Below, piece after piece: positions 37,491 to 48,701 of a DNA stretch of 64,000 bases. Both the position numbers and the translations under genes were made by a program. Origin of the DNA: Paraphysoderma sedebokerense (taxonomy: Eukaryota; Blastocladiomycota; Physodermatomycetes; Physodermatales; Physodermataceae); the NCBI GenBank assembly GCA_025602915.1, contig JAHLJZ010000014.1:248001-312000 (forward strand), given 5' to 3'. The notes below the pieces were generated by a model. It worked only from the letters and a program-made list of their open reading frames with translations. It did not search any database and was not told where the DNA came from. Position 1 is the first letter of the stretch; each line of letters starts with the position of its first letter.

Positions 37491-38044
37491 ATGATTGCCA
37501 ACACTCTCCGTATCCGCAGTGCCGCTACTTTCCGCTCCCGTGCAAATGCTTTGATGCGACGAGGTGACCACGGTCCCGAATACTTGCACTTTGACAACAC
37601 CCACGGAAAGGTATTATCATCGCTGTATCCTAAGTTTGCACCGCTGCTGTTGCCAGCGACTTCTCATTCCAACAGCAATCGCAGCTTATTACTATTCTAG
37701 TCTTGATGTACTCAGTCATGTATTTAAACTCATTTTAATTGTGAACCAATGATGTAGAATCTTCCTTTCGACACTCACAAACCTGGCAAACTTGCAATTT
37801 ACATGATTACCTATCTCGGAATTGGTTTCGGTGCCCCATTTTTCGGTTTGTTTCCGTCTCTTTATTTTATTTCTTTCTGCTTTAATGTCAATCCTAGTCT
37901 TAACTGACTCCTTTTTTGTCATTTATTTAGGTTGCTGGTTCCAATGGTTTGTATTACTCTGGGCGGTTCTGTATTCGTAGCAAGATGCTTTAATTTAACA
38001 TCCATCTACTTTTGCAACACAGGAAAAAGAACGGAACTATCTAA
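37491..38044 (+). CDS. COX8: Cytochrome c oxidase subunit VIIc (yeast Cox8) homologue
   Basis: Small nuclear-encoded subunit of respiratory complex IV in the mitochondrial inner membrane. Start MIANTLRIRSAATFRSRANA at 37491, an Arg/Ser-rich presequence. Four exons; the last three are very short. Exon 2 reads NLPFDTHKPGKLAIYMITYL, matching the family's NLPFD signature, then the membrane helix GIGFGAPFFG. After two introns the protein ends CWFQWKKNGTI with the stop at 38042-38044. Total about 80 residues, normal for the precursor. Confidence 0.9.
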
Positions 38045-38217
38045 TGCAACTCTCTCATCGCCTGTAGTTTGGAAGAATATGTTGAATGTTCAATTGGTGT
38101 ATAGTTTCAATGTCGTCCTTAATGGAAAACGGCCGATTTGATGCAGTTGCTAAGTGTTTAATAAAGTCGAGGTTCTTTAGTGGAAAGATGTAGTTGCATT
38201 TGACGAACATCGTCATT

Positions 38218-39992
38218 TTATTTCATGATGATTTTTATATTTATGTCCTTGCTAAGGTAATCCTCAAGTTCTTTGGGTGTCAATGCGAAGAGCACACAGA
38301 GTTCGTCCGTGTGATGTGTTCCATTAAAATATCTGGCAATCATTTAAAGCAGTTATAGATTGGCAAGAACGTACTATCCAAGGAGTATATACTGACCTTC
38401 GTAACTGATTCTTGGGAGCTGCCTGGGTTTGGGAAGGATACGATGAATGTAGCGTTTTTTTCGTTGTATGGCTGTGGCCTCGAGATTGCCTTTGTTCGCT
38501 GCCTGCAGCTTCAGAAGTCCAACTTTCTGTATCAGTGTTCTGCCTTCCGTCGTTGCTGTTCCCGATAGGCCCATTGCTCGCACTATAGATTGGATAGCTG
38601 TAGACCCTTTTTAACCATCCCTTCAGCACAGCAAACACAACTAAACGTCTGACGTCTATTGTATCCATTGGAATACTGTTGCCCTCTATCCACTGTTTAA
38701 CTGTAACACCCACCCTGAATGCCCCAATCCATGCGAGGAGATCAACCGCAGCCGGCGGAGTGCACCCCGGTTTGGTAACGTAGGATAAGCACTCCAACTG
38801 TAGGTTGTCCGATAACGGCAGTGAACGCAGCCCGGGTGTAGCGCGATAAATGTTCGAAAAGGAGAAAATATCTACGATATTAACTACGCCGTAGTACAAC
38901 AAATGTTGAATACACAGTTTCACGAGATTTATGTCGACTGATGATTGTTCTGATATCCACTTAACGTACGAAACACCGTCGATGTAAGGAAGTATCTAAA
39001 ACATAAACTCGATGTTAATGGCTCACATCTTCGAGAAATAAAAATGAGGCAAATGTTCCGAAAAGCATACCCTTTGCATCGTCATATCCCAATCCCCGTG
39101 CATGATTGATTTCAAGTTAATCAAAGCAATGGGTACATGATAATCTTCAACCTTCGGCGGATTTTTATAAACTGGAAATAGCTTGATATTTATTTCATTC
39201 GCATCATCTATTAGTTAAGTTAGAACTGTTCGCTATGGGAAGAAGAATGAAATTGATACAGTACTAACTGTGATATGAGTTTCTTTGTAATTATTTAAAT
39301 CATCGATTAGTTGGTCCATTATATTTTGTAAATCCGCCTTCGAATGAAGGTTATAAAGGAATTCACTTTCAACCTAAGGTCAATAGGACAGTAAGTATTC
39401 TGATCAATTCGTTTTCCCTGTTACTCCGCCAAAATTATCTGACTAAAATCTGAATTCTATTTTTAAATTCTGCATTGCATGAGGAATCCATGCACAAAAT
39501 ACGCAACAGATTAAGTGTTAAGGCAAAACGGACCTCAAGATTTTTCAATACTCTTGCCAACTTCCTCACCGCTTGTTCCATTCCTCTGGTACTCACCCCA
39601 CGTTCAAAAACAAAGGCCAAATTGAATAGCATCACATTACGATCATATTTAGCATTTTCTATCATAACAGGGTATCCAACGACCGTATAATCGTGTGTTT
39701 GTAGCGTAACCAACCGTCCGCATAGCTCAGGTTTTGGAATCAAATATTCACTGATATGTTCGAAAACCGTATGGAGAGGAAAGTGATGGGGAGTGCAGAA
39801 TGTGACTTTAGGTCCTTGGATTGGGTGGAACTCGCTGTAAAAAATGCATAGTATTTTCGGAGGAGGAGTGCACATTGAGTTCTCGAAGATAGACTGGGCA
39901 GTGAGTTCGGCCTCATCAAGAGAACTTGTGATGGCGACCGGCGATCCTCCCGTCACCATCAGTATCTGCTGACGAGAACTACATAACTGCAC
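38218..39992 (-). CDS. NPR2: NPR2/NPRL2, GATOR1/SEACIT subunit
   Basis: Part of the vacuolar SEACIT/GATOR1 complex that inhibits TORC1 in response to low amino acids. The N-terminal longin-like domain is clear: KILCIFYSEFHPIQGPKVTF, VFEHISEYLIPKPELCGRLV, YTVVGYPVMIENAKYDRNVM and FNLAFVFERGV. The middle exons carry PIALINLKSIMHGDWDMTM and LPYIDGVSYVKWI. The C-terminal winged-helix region gives IQHLLYYGVVNIVDIFSFSN and IYRATPGLRSL. It ends FALTPKELEDYLSKDINIKI with a stop at 38218-38220. The start is uncertain: the ATG at 39992 gives about 45 extra residues before the usual KILCIFYSEFHP, so a downstream start is possible. A Ser/Thr/Gln-rich insertion sits near the C-terminus. Confidence 0.92.
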
Positions 39993-40553
39993 GTTGTATT
40001 GAATCTAAATCGAGCTTTATGGTTAGAGGAAAGTGCTATCGATAGTCTACACTGATGCTTGTAATTACCGTCGAAATATGCCTTAATAGAAGATTCCTTC
40101 TCCGAACGGCCTTTATATGCAATCTTCAGCGCAACGACCCATAGTTAAGTATCAGACTTCTGCCGTTCCTAATTCGAGAAATGTTAATGTCCAATGGAAG
40201 CGCATGCATTGTATTACTAATTTATTATTCACATACGGCGCACTATCGGTAGAATAGAGAAAGACTGAGGCCCTTGCAAGTACTTGTTAAGAGTTATGCG
40301 GAGTGATCAATATCAGCAGATATCAACATTATTGGACTTTGATTATCTATAGATTTATTCTCAAAAAATTTTTAACTGAATCTGAGCACTTTGGTCTCAT
40401 GACCAGATAGATCTAAATCAAGTTTTGCACCTGGTAACGAGTGGCTAAAATACGAGGCAATTAGAGCTTAATATAACAGTGCAGCTAATTCATTTATTTT
40501 CAGTCTGTAATTAGAGGACTGAAACTTTGCATCTTTGCATTTTATCCGAAGCA
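39993..40553. other. Divergent intergenic region
   Basis: About 560 bp, AT-rich, between NPR2 (-) and the ART-like gene (+). No feature recognised. Confidence 0.55.
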
Positions 40554-41871
40554 ATGCTTCTGAAACAGGCAGAATACGCGCTTGAAACTACAGTTACCGG
40601 GGAGGTACCATTCAAGGCTTTTGTGTGCAGAATTGAGAAAGAGATTTATACCCTTGAAGTAAGTACAGTTGCAGCAAAAGAAATACTCTCGTCACAAACG
40701 TCACTACATTATTGCGAAAATGACAGTTTATATGAATTGCGGCAGCATATTATTTCTGATTCTGGCGGTTCTAAAAACCGTTTTGACCACGGACGTCGAG
40801 TTTTTCAATCGAATATATGGTTTGTAATGTGCTTCTTCTTGATTTGCCTAACAACACACGCAAATGTAACATAATTCTATGCTCATTCTACCCACATTGT
40901 AGATACTCGAATAAGAACGATTTCTGAGGAACAGAGGAATAACGCTTGCAGCAGTATGACTATTAACGGCAAGGGCGAAATAGACGGCTTGAAGGCTTGT
41001 GAATTCCAATTAATAGGATGGTAGGTTTAAAGTTCTACTACATTGAGTTATAATACCACTTAACAGTTGGATGTTCAATACCCAAATCTAGGCATGGAAC
41101 CGCGGCTAAGAATATCGAAGCCATTCAGAATGGAATAGAGCTGAAAGTCGACTTAGAAAATCAGTATGAAAGACGACTCGGAGTTGGATTTTATACGTGA
41201 GTTCATTTTGCGCATTTCAGGTGTACTGCTGTGTTATTGTCAGTTGACACAAGATTCTAACGGAATTAGAGCCGACTCAGCGGAGCGCGCAGGTTTCTTT
41301 GCCGACAGTACGTTTTATTCTCATCCACAAGTAAAGCCTGCAATCTCTAACATTAATGTTAGCTCAAGATCCCGCAATCTGCGCAATCTATGCGCCCACG
41401 AGATTGTTCCAGGAATGGCCGAAAATATATATGCCCTTATTTTACGAAGTCGAACCGTTGATGCGGGGAGGGTCAAATAAGCGAATTCATTTGCATTTCT
41501 TTACTAAACAGCATAATCTGTATCTCCGACTCTTGAAACATTACAGATATGTTCCTTTGGAGACATCTGACTCGAAATCAGTGTTGTGGGTGAGCGGAAT
41601 CCAAGATGATCCGAAGGAGCCAAGGTCAAACTTATTTTTTGATCCGAACAAACGATAATGTCTGACCATAGATGTTTTTAGAATGCAAATGGTTGTTCCT
41701 CCTGAATACTTCCCGCATATCAAGGCAGAATGCGTACCCACGCGTCTCAAAAGTGAACTCACTGGGTATTTTGATTTAAATTGGAGAGAAAATTTAGTCA
41801 AGAGAAGAATGATATACAATTACCCTAATGTACTCCAAACAATAGATAGAAAGACATGGAACAGATTGTAA
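40554..41871 (+). CDS. Multi-exon protein with ADP-ribosyltransferase-like motifs
   Basis: Five or more short exons. First exon from ATG 40554 (MLLKQAEYALETTVTGEVPF). A middle exon reads RIRTISEEQRNNACSSMTIN. The key exon (about 41092-41204) gives IGWHGTAAKNIEAIQNGIEL followed by RRLGVGFYT. The combination HGT...I..GI...G.GFYT resembles the NAD-binding core of ART/PARP-fold proteins (His, then Tyr in a G-x-G-F/Y strand). Later exons read QDPAICAIYAPTRLFQEW, KIYMPLFYEVEPLMRGG and, at the end, VPPEYFPHIKAECVPTRLKS. The catalytic glutamate is not certain (YEVE is a candidate). The intron between exon 1 and the next needs a non-optimal donor, so the model is provisional. It may instead be an unknown fungal family. 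Confidence 0.5.
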
Positions 41872-42310
41872 AATTGCGAGTGGAATAATTTGAAGCATCC
41901 CTTAGCGCAGCGTCGTATGCACTTTTAAGTTTATCTGGTTTAAGCATTCGGTTCAGCTGATTTGTGCCATGATGTATACCTTGCTGCTAAAAGCAACATA
42001 GATTATAGAATAATTATAACGTATTCAAAATTATCTCTATCCATCCAACATATCACTCAAATATATTGAGAAGTCTACTTAATACTGATTTGGAAACTTT
42101 TTACTCCTGAACTCATGCAGTGGCCTGTGGGAGACTCCCGAACTGTCCCAGATTTTCGCCGAACTCTTGTCTCTCTCTTATAACTGAAACTCTGACAAAC
42201 AGGTCCACACTAAATTCATCGCCGTCTTTCTCCACTACAGATTCAGCTACAGCTAATATCTTGATCCTCGTTTCCGACCATTATCCCAGTCAATCGGTGA
42301 AGTTGTCGCG
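41872..42310. other. Intergenic region
   Basis: About 440 bp, promoter side of the receptor gene; the frame at 42120-42314 is not convincing. Nothing else seen. Confidence 0.55.
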
Positions 42311-45300
42311 ATGACGAAATCTTGGAGCATTGCACTTCTCTACCTCCTGCTTTGGGCGTGTATCCACTCCTTAGGTGCTCAAGTATACAAGTTCGGTCAA
42401 AGGCAAGCAAATTCAGTTGAAAATACTGCAAAATTACAACTCACAAATCTTCCCCTCACTATAGTGTTGATCTCACAGGAAGTACTAAAGAGGCATCTCA
42501 AAATGTTTTGGATGGTAGGCGACATAAGCTTATTGCTGACCCATAAGGCGATATGATAACTGACGTATTTCGGGTACTAGGAATTATAACTGCTTTTGAC
42601 GAAATTAACCAAGTGTTCAATGGTGTGAGGGGGATTCCAGTAAATCTCACCTATATGGATGATGGATATGTACCATCCCGAGCAGAGCAAAACTCGCGGG
42701 ATCTGATAGGGAATGGTAGGTGAATGCACTTGCACACCGATTATATTGCTGGTTTAACTGACAGACTGATATAAATAAGGGTCTCTTGCTCTGGTTGGAA
42801 GCATTGTAAGTGTTTTCAAATTCTTGGATCTGTTACTTCACATGCCAACAATTTGATTTTGCAGGGAACGTGAGTTTGTCTGCCGTGTAGCATTCCTGTT
42901 GTTCAATTAATTGATTCCAATTTGTCCCCAAAAAAGAGTTTCTTCAATTCAAAGCTGTGAATATCTTTCTTTTTAACTGGAATCTTAGGCCTCAGTCTCA
43001 TAGTCTCCCCATATAGATCCTGTTGCCAGTTCCAATAAAGTGCCAATGATCGGTCCCATAACAGGTGAAACATATTTCAGATTTTCCTTCACTTCTCAGA
43101 TCTCTAACAGTGAGGTTAAAGGTTCTGGAGCCGTAAGAACGCCTAGCTATATGGGTTATATGATTCACCTTTCCGCTTCGTATGAAGATGAAGCCGTTGG
43201 TACGCTTCATTGATTAAGCACGAAGATTCCAGCAGATAAACTAACCGGGTGGCACCCGAAGCTTTTGTTAAGTATGCCGTGCAAAAGCGGCTATTGAATA
43301 GAATTAGTGTTTTTTATCAGGTAACAATTTGAGCATTAAAGTTCACCTTGTCACTCGCTCACTCCACTTTTTTTAGAACGATGGCTTCGGAAAAAGTGGA
43401 TTGAAAGGAGTGCATGATGCTTTGTCAGCCATGAGAATGGAAATCTTCAGCTCTGGATATTTTGAAACTAACAGCGTTGATATTGACGCGGTAAGCTCTA
43501 CTCATACAAAATTCAAAGATGCGTCTAATACCCCTTATTCCTAGGGATACAAAAATGTTATTAAGCCGGGTCAACCACAGGCAATATTTTTCGTCACGGT
43601 TTCTACGCAGGCAGCATTGTTTGTGAAAAGATTTTTTGATGACCCGAACATTAGTCGACCCGACGACACTTATTTCTGTTTCCTATCAGTGTAAGCAAAT
43701 TAATATATTTCTTCTCGCGCGCTAGGAAACGTTTTGGCGTCATACAGTTTGACCATGATTTTATCACAGCATCGATATAAACAGCTTTAAGCAGTTCACC
43801 GCTGGTCTACCGATGCCTTCGAGGGCACTCCAAACAGAAACCTATCCACCCTACCAAGCCAACAGCAGCGATCCAGTAGTGTATGGCCTTTTTTTTGGTC
43901 AAATAAAACCATTTTCTTGTTACTTATTTTGTGCGCTCCACAGGCAACGCTATTTACGGCAATGGGCCATCAGTTTTCCCACTAAGCAGCCGTCCAGCGG
44001 TGCTGTCAAAGGGTTTATGATTGGTAGATTTTTACACGAGGCTCTGCGTACGTATCTTCTTTCGATTTTCCGTTTACTTTAAAATTAATTAATCACATCA
44101 TCCAGTTCGAATTGATTCTACTAAAAATATAACTGGGTAATACTATGTTACCCGTCGATTTAAACAGTCAGAGGACACCTGTCTGACATTACATTATTAT
44201 ATTGCAGGGAAACAATTCGAGACGTCATTTACAACACGACGATGTTTAATATTGATGGAACCCTCCTTGGCCCCTACTTGCCTGCGAATATTAGAGGAGG
44301 TTGTAATCAAGGAATAAAGTAAGAGCAACAGAATAGCGGTCCTTGCTTTATTATATTAATGCCTGTGCTTTCGACTTTAGGAAAGTGTGGATTTTAAATT
44401 GGAATAATAACTCCGTTGAAGATTCACCGGACGACGCATTAAAATGGGATTCCACGGGTTCATGTAAAGCAGATCCCACGACCTTGAAAACACCACTCAT
44501 TTTCGGGCAATCACTCCCATTTTCGTCACAAGATACACTTCTCGCATCCAACGCAACACAATTTCTTCAAGGTTTAAACGCTTCTTTTGCCCACCAAAAT
44601 ACGGTTTTCAATGGAATGCAAGGGCACCAGCTCTCGTTAATCAGTCTCGATGACGGAGGAAATTCAACACGCACTCTGGAACATTTTAAATCGATGGTTC
44701 AGGACAGCAAAGTCCTTGGAATTGCTGGAATGATGGAGTCTGCTGACATTGCTGATGTTGTTCGTAATTTTACGGCTAGCAAGGAAGGATCCACTATCCC
44801 AATTATCGGGCCAGTGTCTGGACTACAAACTTTGCGGAATCTGAAAAATGTTCTCAATGTTCGACAAAGTTACCGGGACGAGTTTTATGCTATTTTCCGT
44901 CATCTTCGAGAGTCGGACATTATCAAGGCTGCCATCTTGTGCGAAAATTGGGATCCGATTATGCGAACTGCATGCACGGATGCACAACAAGCCCTCAATA
45001 GTACTCAAGTTCCTTCGAACCTCCCGATATCGATTTCGGTTAACTTCGACAGTTTTGCCCTGGAAACAGTGGTGGACGGCTTGAATAATCTACGATTGTT
45101 TGACGACATTAAGTGGAATATACCACTTCAGATGGTGATCTACGTAGGTCGCAATGCAAGTGTCTTCATGAGCGTTGCATATCGCATGAAGGCATCTAAT
45201 GCAAAGTTGGTTTATGCGACTGGAAGTTTCATGGATCGACAAAGGCTGACCGAAGAAGCACAAAAAATCAGTTTAGACTTATCTAAAATAGTACATTCCT

Positions 45301-48017
45301 CTCCGTTTCCATACTCGCCGCTCGTAGTGGAACAACTGAAAAAGTACAATGTTGCCAATGACAGTTTAACTTTGAGTGCACAAGAAGGTAAAATTGATTG
45401 TTTCTTCCTAACTATGTATGTTAGCAAAGAATTTTCCTGATAGTTCGATCCTACAGGTTATTACGTCGGTATGATGATAATTGCGGTTAGTATCGTTTCA
45501 ATCTCTGCTGTTAGACGCCTAAAGTCACTTAATCATTTTACTACTTTTCAGGCTCTATCCAGGACATATATTGATGCCGTAGATGGCCAAAACTTCTTAA
45601 AAAGCGTGTATTTCAGCGTTCGCCTATCAAACACTGAGAACGTTCAGTTCGGGCCATTTCAGGAAAGCTCATGCAACCAAGGACTTGGTGGATCATCTAT
45701 TGTAAACCTTGCCGGAAATATTCAAGTCAACTCTACGTTAGTCGAGGATTGCACCGTTTCTGGTGTTCCCTATAGAGGTTTATTTCCGCATTAAAAACAC
45801 CTCTCCTTGCGAAATTATTAACACTTCTTCAAAAATAGCTCCGGACGAGTGTACGGTGCGCGAGGAAAATGGCAAAACATTTGTTGCCGATTTCCCTAAT
45901 GCGATTAAAGTCAATCCAATCGGCGTCGGTTATACTCTTGGCCTTCTGCTATTTGTGTTGGTCGAAGCGTTGGTAGTCGGGGCCTTGGCGGTTTATAAAT
46001 ATAAGTCATTTCATATGAGTAGTCACAAACAAGTTACAATGGTGACCTATTTTCCTGGTTGACTTCTGCTTATATGTCAAACTTACTCAACTCTCTGGTT
46101 TACTAAGGTTCTAATTAAACCCAGCTTTGCCAATTATTTTGCCCTTTGGACGATTTTCTTTGACGCAGTTGCTTACGTCACCTTAATCCTGGTTCGACTT
46201 TTTGCTGATTTGAGTTACCTCTCGAAATTCACACCTAACATTCTCTGTTGACAGATCAGCGCGAAAGGTCGTTTCATTTTTGATCTCGGTCCACTTTGGA
46301 AGTTTTTAAGATCGCTGGGAATCGGTGTACCTTATGGTGAATACCTTTTGTTTCTTTTCTGCGAACGCTGATATTAATATTCCACCCGGAAAGGCTGGTA
46401 TCATGTCTTGGGCTTCGTTGTTGTCGCTATTTGGCTTTTCTATGCATCAATATTTGTCAGACAAAGCCTCGTGCAATCCTTACAACGAAAATCAACATTC
46501 ATCCTCCTCCCTGGGACCATTCTGCTTCCATTCATTGCGACTATCGGTTTTGTGCCAGTGGCTCGTATACTTCTGGCTTATGTGAACTGCAAGTATACAA
46601 AGAACCTCGCTTTTTTCGTGCGTATTCATTTTTTTGTGTAGTTTTCTATACATACCAACCATATTTTCAGGATGACGATTGTACCCAACGTTGTTTCACT
46701 GATCCACATTATGTATGGTTGGCCGTCGCAATTGTGATGCTTGCACTCTTTATACCTTTTGTCATGTACTTCTCGGGCGTGTGGCAAGAGCTTCAAGAAA
46801 ATTTAGACATAAAGTATCAATGCCTTCCCCCGATTTCTATTTACTTTTGATGTTGGCTAACACCCTTGCCTAGATACGACCTTTACATGAATATCTCACA
46901 AAACTTCACCAAAATATTTTTCTCCGTCTTAATTAATTTTGCAGCATCCGAAGCGATCGCATATCTCATTGTTCACATTTTGGTCTATTTTGGACTCACT
47001 TATCAGGTACTGAAGCGCAATCCGACGCGTATTGCATGGATTCCGATTTGGAAAGCGTGCGGATTCCTTGTTCCGGCATGGACTGCAATTGTCCGCTTGA
47101 TTGCTCAAGTTGTCGGAGGAACTCAATTGCCAGAAGACCGAGACCGGATTGCTTGGGTTTGGGCTGCTTCTTTAGCTGGAGGATGGTTTATCCTTGTTGT
47201 GGCAACAGCACTCGTCCACAAAAAGCGATACTCGACCAAAATATTTATGCCAAAGCCGAACAATAAAAAGAAAGATAGGTTGTCTAAAATGATTAGTTTA
47301 TTCAAAGCAAAGTATGTTTTTATGCAGTCTTCCATTTCGCTACTATCCCAGGTTGACAATGAAAGTTGATGCCTATTTTTCTAGGGGAATGGGCTCGAGA
47401 AGTTCCGCTCCGAACGCATCACAGGGAAGTTTGGGACCAGTGAGTGCTGAAGCAATCAAGGTAACAAGCGCCATTCTCTGTTGATCATGATAAATGACAG
47501 TTAACACAAGACAATAATCCAGGCATACCAGCAAACTGTTCCTCAATGGTTGGTTCGTTGGCAGATGGAAGGGAAACTGACCCAGCAAGCTTGTGATATT
47601 TTGTTGCAAGAGGTATCGAACGTCAATGGTATTTTATTGGAAGCTTTTCTACGATGCAACAACGATGATGGATCCTACTACAAGATCCTTTATGAAATGA
47701 CAATGATCGATGCCGCTCTTCTGCCGAAGCAATTCAGAAGAGGCAGCTTTTTATCCAGCGGCTCGACTGATCGTGTTGTGGGCATGGCAACTTCGGAGGT
47801 TAAAGCTTTGCGTTCCGTTGCAATGCTTGGAGATATTCAGACTGCGGTCTCCCCATTAAGTCAAAAGACCCCGGTACTGGAAGAAGTAAAAGAGGAGACT
47901 GAAGAAACAGAAAACGAAGAGGTAAAAGAGGTAACCGAAAAAGTGGAAAAGGTCAATGAGTCCCAAGAAAATGTAGCGTTGGAGAAAAACTCGACCGATC
48001 CATTGAACGCCGCCTAG
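42311..48017 (+). CDS. Large receptor: two tandem Venus-flytrap domains plus about eight membrane helices
   Basis: Start MTKSWSIALLYLLLWACIHS (signal peptide). First periplasmic-binding-protein-like domain (about 42.4-44.3 kb): SVDLTGSTKEASQNVLDG, VLGIITAFDEINQVFNGVRG, ALVGSI, KRLLNRISVFYQNDGFGKSG and, at its end, LLGPYLPANIRGGCNQG. A second domain starts at about 44.5 kb: PLIFGQSLPFSSQDT, SLISLDDGGNSTRTLEHFKS, GTSYREDE-like VRQSYRDEFYAIFRHLRESD, and ends FGPFQESSCNQGLGG. Membrane helices follow: GYTLGLLLFVLVEALVVGAL, NYFALWTIFFDAVAYVTLI, GFVVVAIWLFYASIFV, PGTILLPFIATIGFVPVARI, WLAVAIVMLALFIPFVMYF, EAIAYLIVHILVYFGLTYQV, ACGFLVPAWTAIVRLIAQVV and WVWAASLAGGWFILVVATAL. A cytosolic tail ends with a Glu-rich stretch at 48017. 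Many small exons. The layout resembles class C GPCRs, but I do not recognise the membrane part as 7TM_3. Confidence 0.75.
42403..42464 (+). other. Likely GC-AG intron in the receptor gene
   Basis: The first intron appears to use AG|GCAAGC as donor and CTATAG as acceptor. Only this joins KFGQ to SVDLTGSTKEA in frame, restoring the expected start of a flytrap domain. GC-AG introns are an accepted minor class. Confidence 0.6.
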
Positions 48018-48701
48018 ATTAAATATTGTGATAGAACCTAATTTATTTCAACATCGGTTGATATGTGAATTTGCGAATGATTTATTGCTTTCCTCTGTAT
48101 CTGTATCTATAAATAAATCAACAGTCTATAATGCTGTTGAAAACTTGATAAATACACGAGCCTGGCCATTCTCTGGACCTGCAAACTGATTGCTACAAAT
48201 CATACATCAAATAAGGGGGTCTATTGTATTACAATAGCATATAGAAGCTCAAAAAGGAATCTTAGAGGCCAAACGATATTGAGAAGAAAATGGATTTTAA
48301 GCTCAGAATATCATCTACAAACAATGATACAATCCGCGTTGCACGCGAGATTTCCCGTTTGAGGGATTCCCTGCCTGTCAAAACTACCCAGTCCTCCTCC
48401 CCGTCCGGATTCCGGAAGCGGCATTCCAAAGGAAATTTGAAAGCGAGTGAATAATAAGCTTTATAAATTAATTCTAGTGAAGATGACGATAATAGAATGA
48501 ATTCTAAATCCCCAGTGGAGGAGCTATATATGGAAGCATGCGCATGATGGTTGACAAGTCGAGGAGCCATTCCGCGACAAGAGACGTATCCTTGAGACAC
48601 CCCGCTTGAAGCTTCCTTCAACACTTCCAGGATTTGGATACAAGCATAGTCTTTCCATTAGCTCGTTGTCTTCAGAGTCGCCTTTCTCGCCTAATGCTAT
48701 A
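48018..48701. other. Intergenic region with a possible antisense ORF
   Basis: About 680 bp between the receptor stop and the MFS start codon. A minus-strand frame at 48262-48624 is listed separately. The rest is AT-rich spacer. Confidence 0.5.
48262..48570 (-). CDS. Possible small PB1-like protein
   Basis: A minus-strand frame of 120 codons (48262-48624) whose first in-frame ATG is near 48570 (MAPRLVNHHAHASIYSSSTG). The section LAFKFPLECRFRNPDGEEDW followed by VVLTGRESLKREISRA resembles the second half of a PB1 domain, where an acidic loop precedes a W-V-x-L-T strand. The first half is not recognisable. It lies in the MFS promoter region, so it may be chance. Confidence 0.25.
   Translation of the reverse strand: MAPRLVNHHAHASIYSSSTGDLEFILLSSSSLELIYKAYYSLAFKFPLECRFRNPDGEEDWVVLTGRESLKREISRATRIVSLFVDDILSLKSIFFSISFGL

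Noticed and set aside
48606-48701. Upstream extension of the MFS start
   Set aside because: It has no ATG, only a TTG; the first ATG is at 48702.
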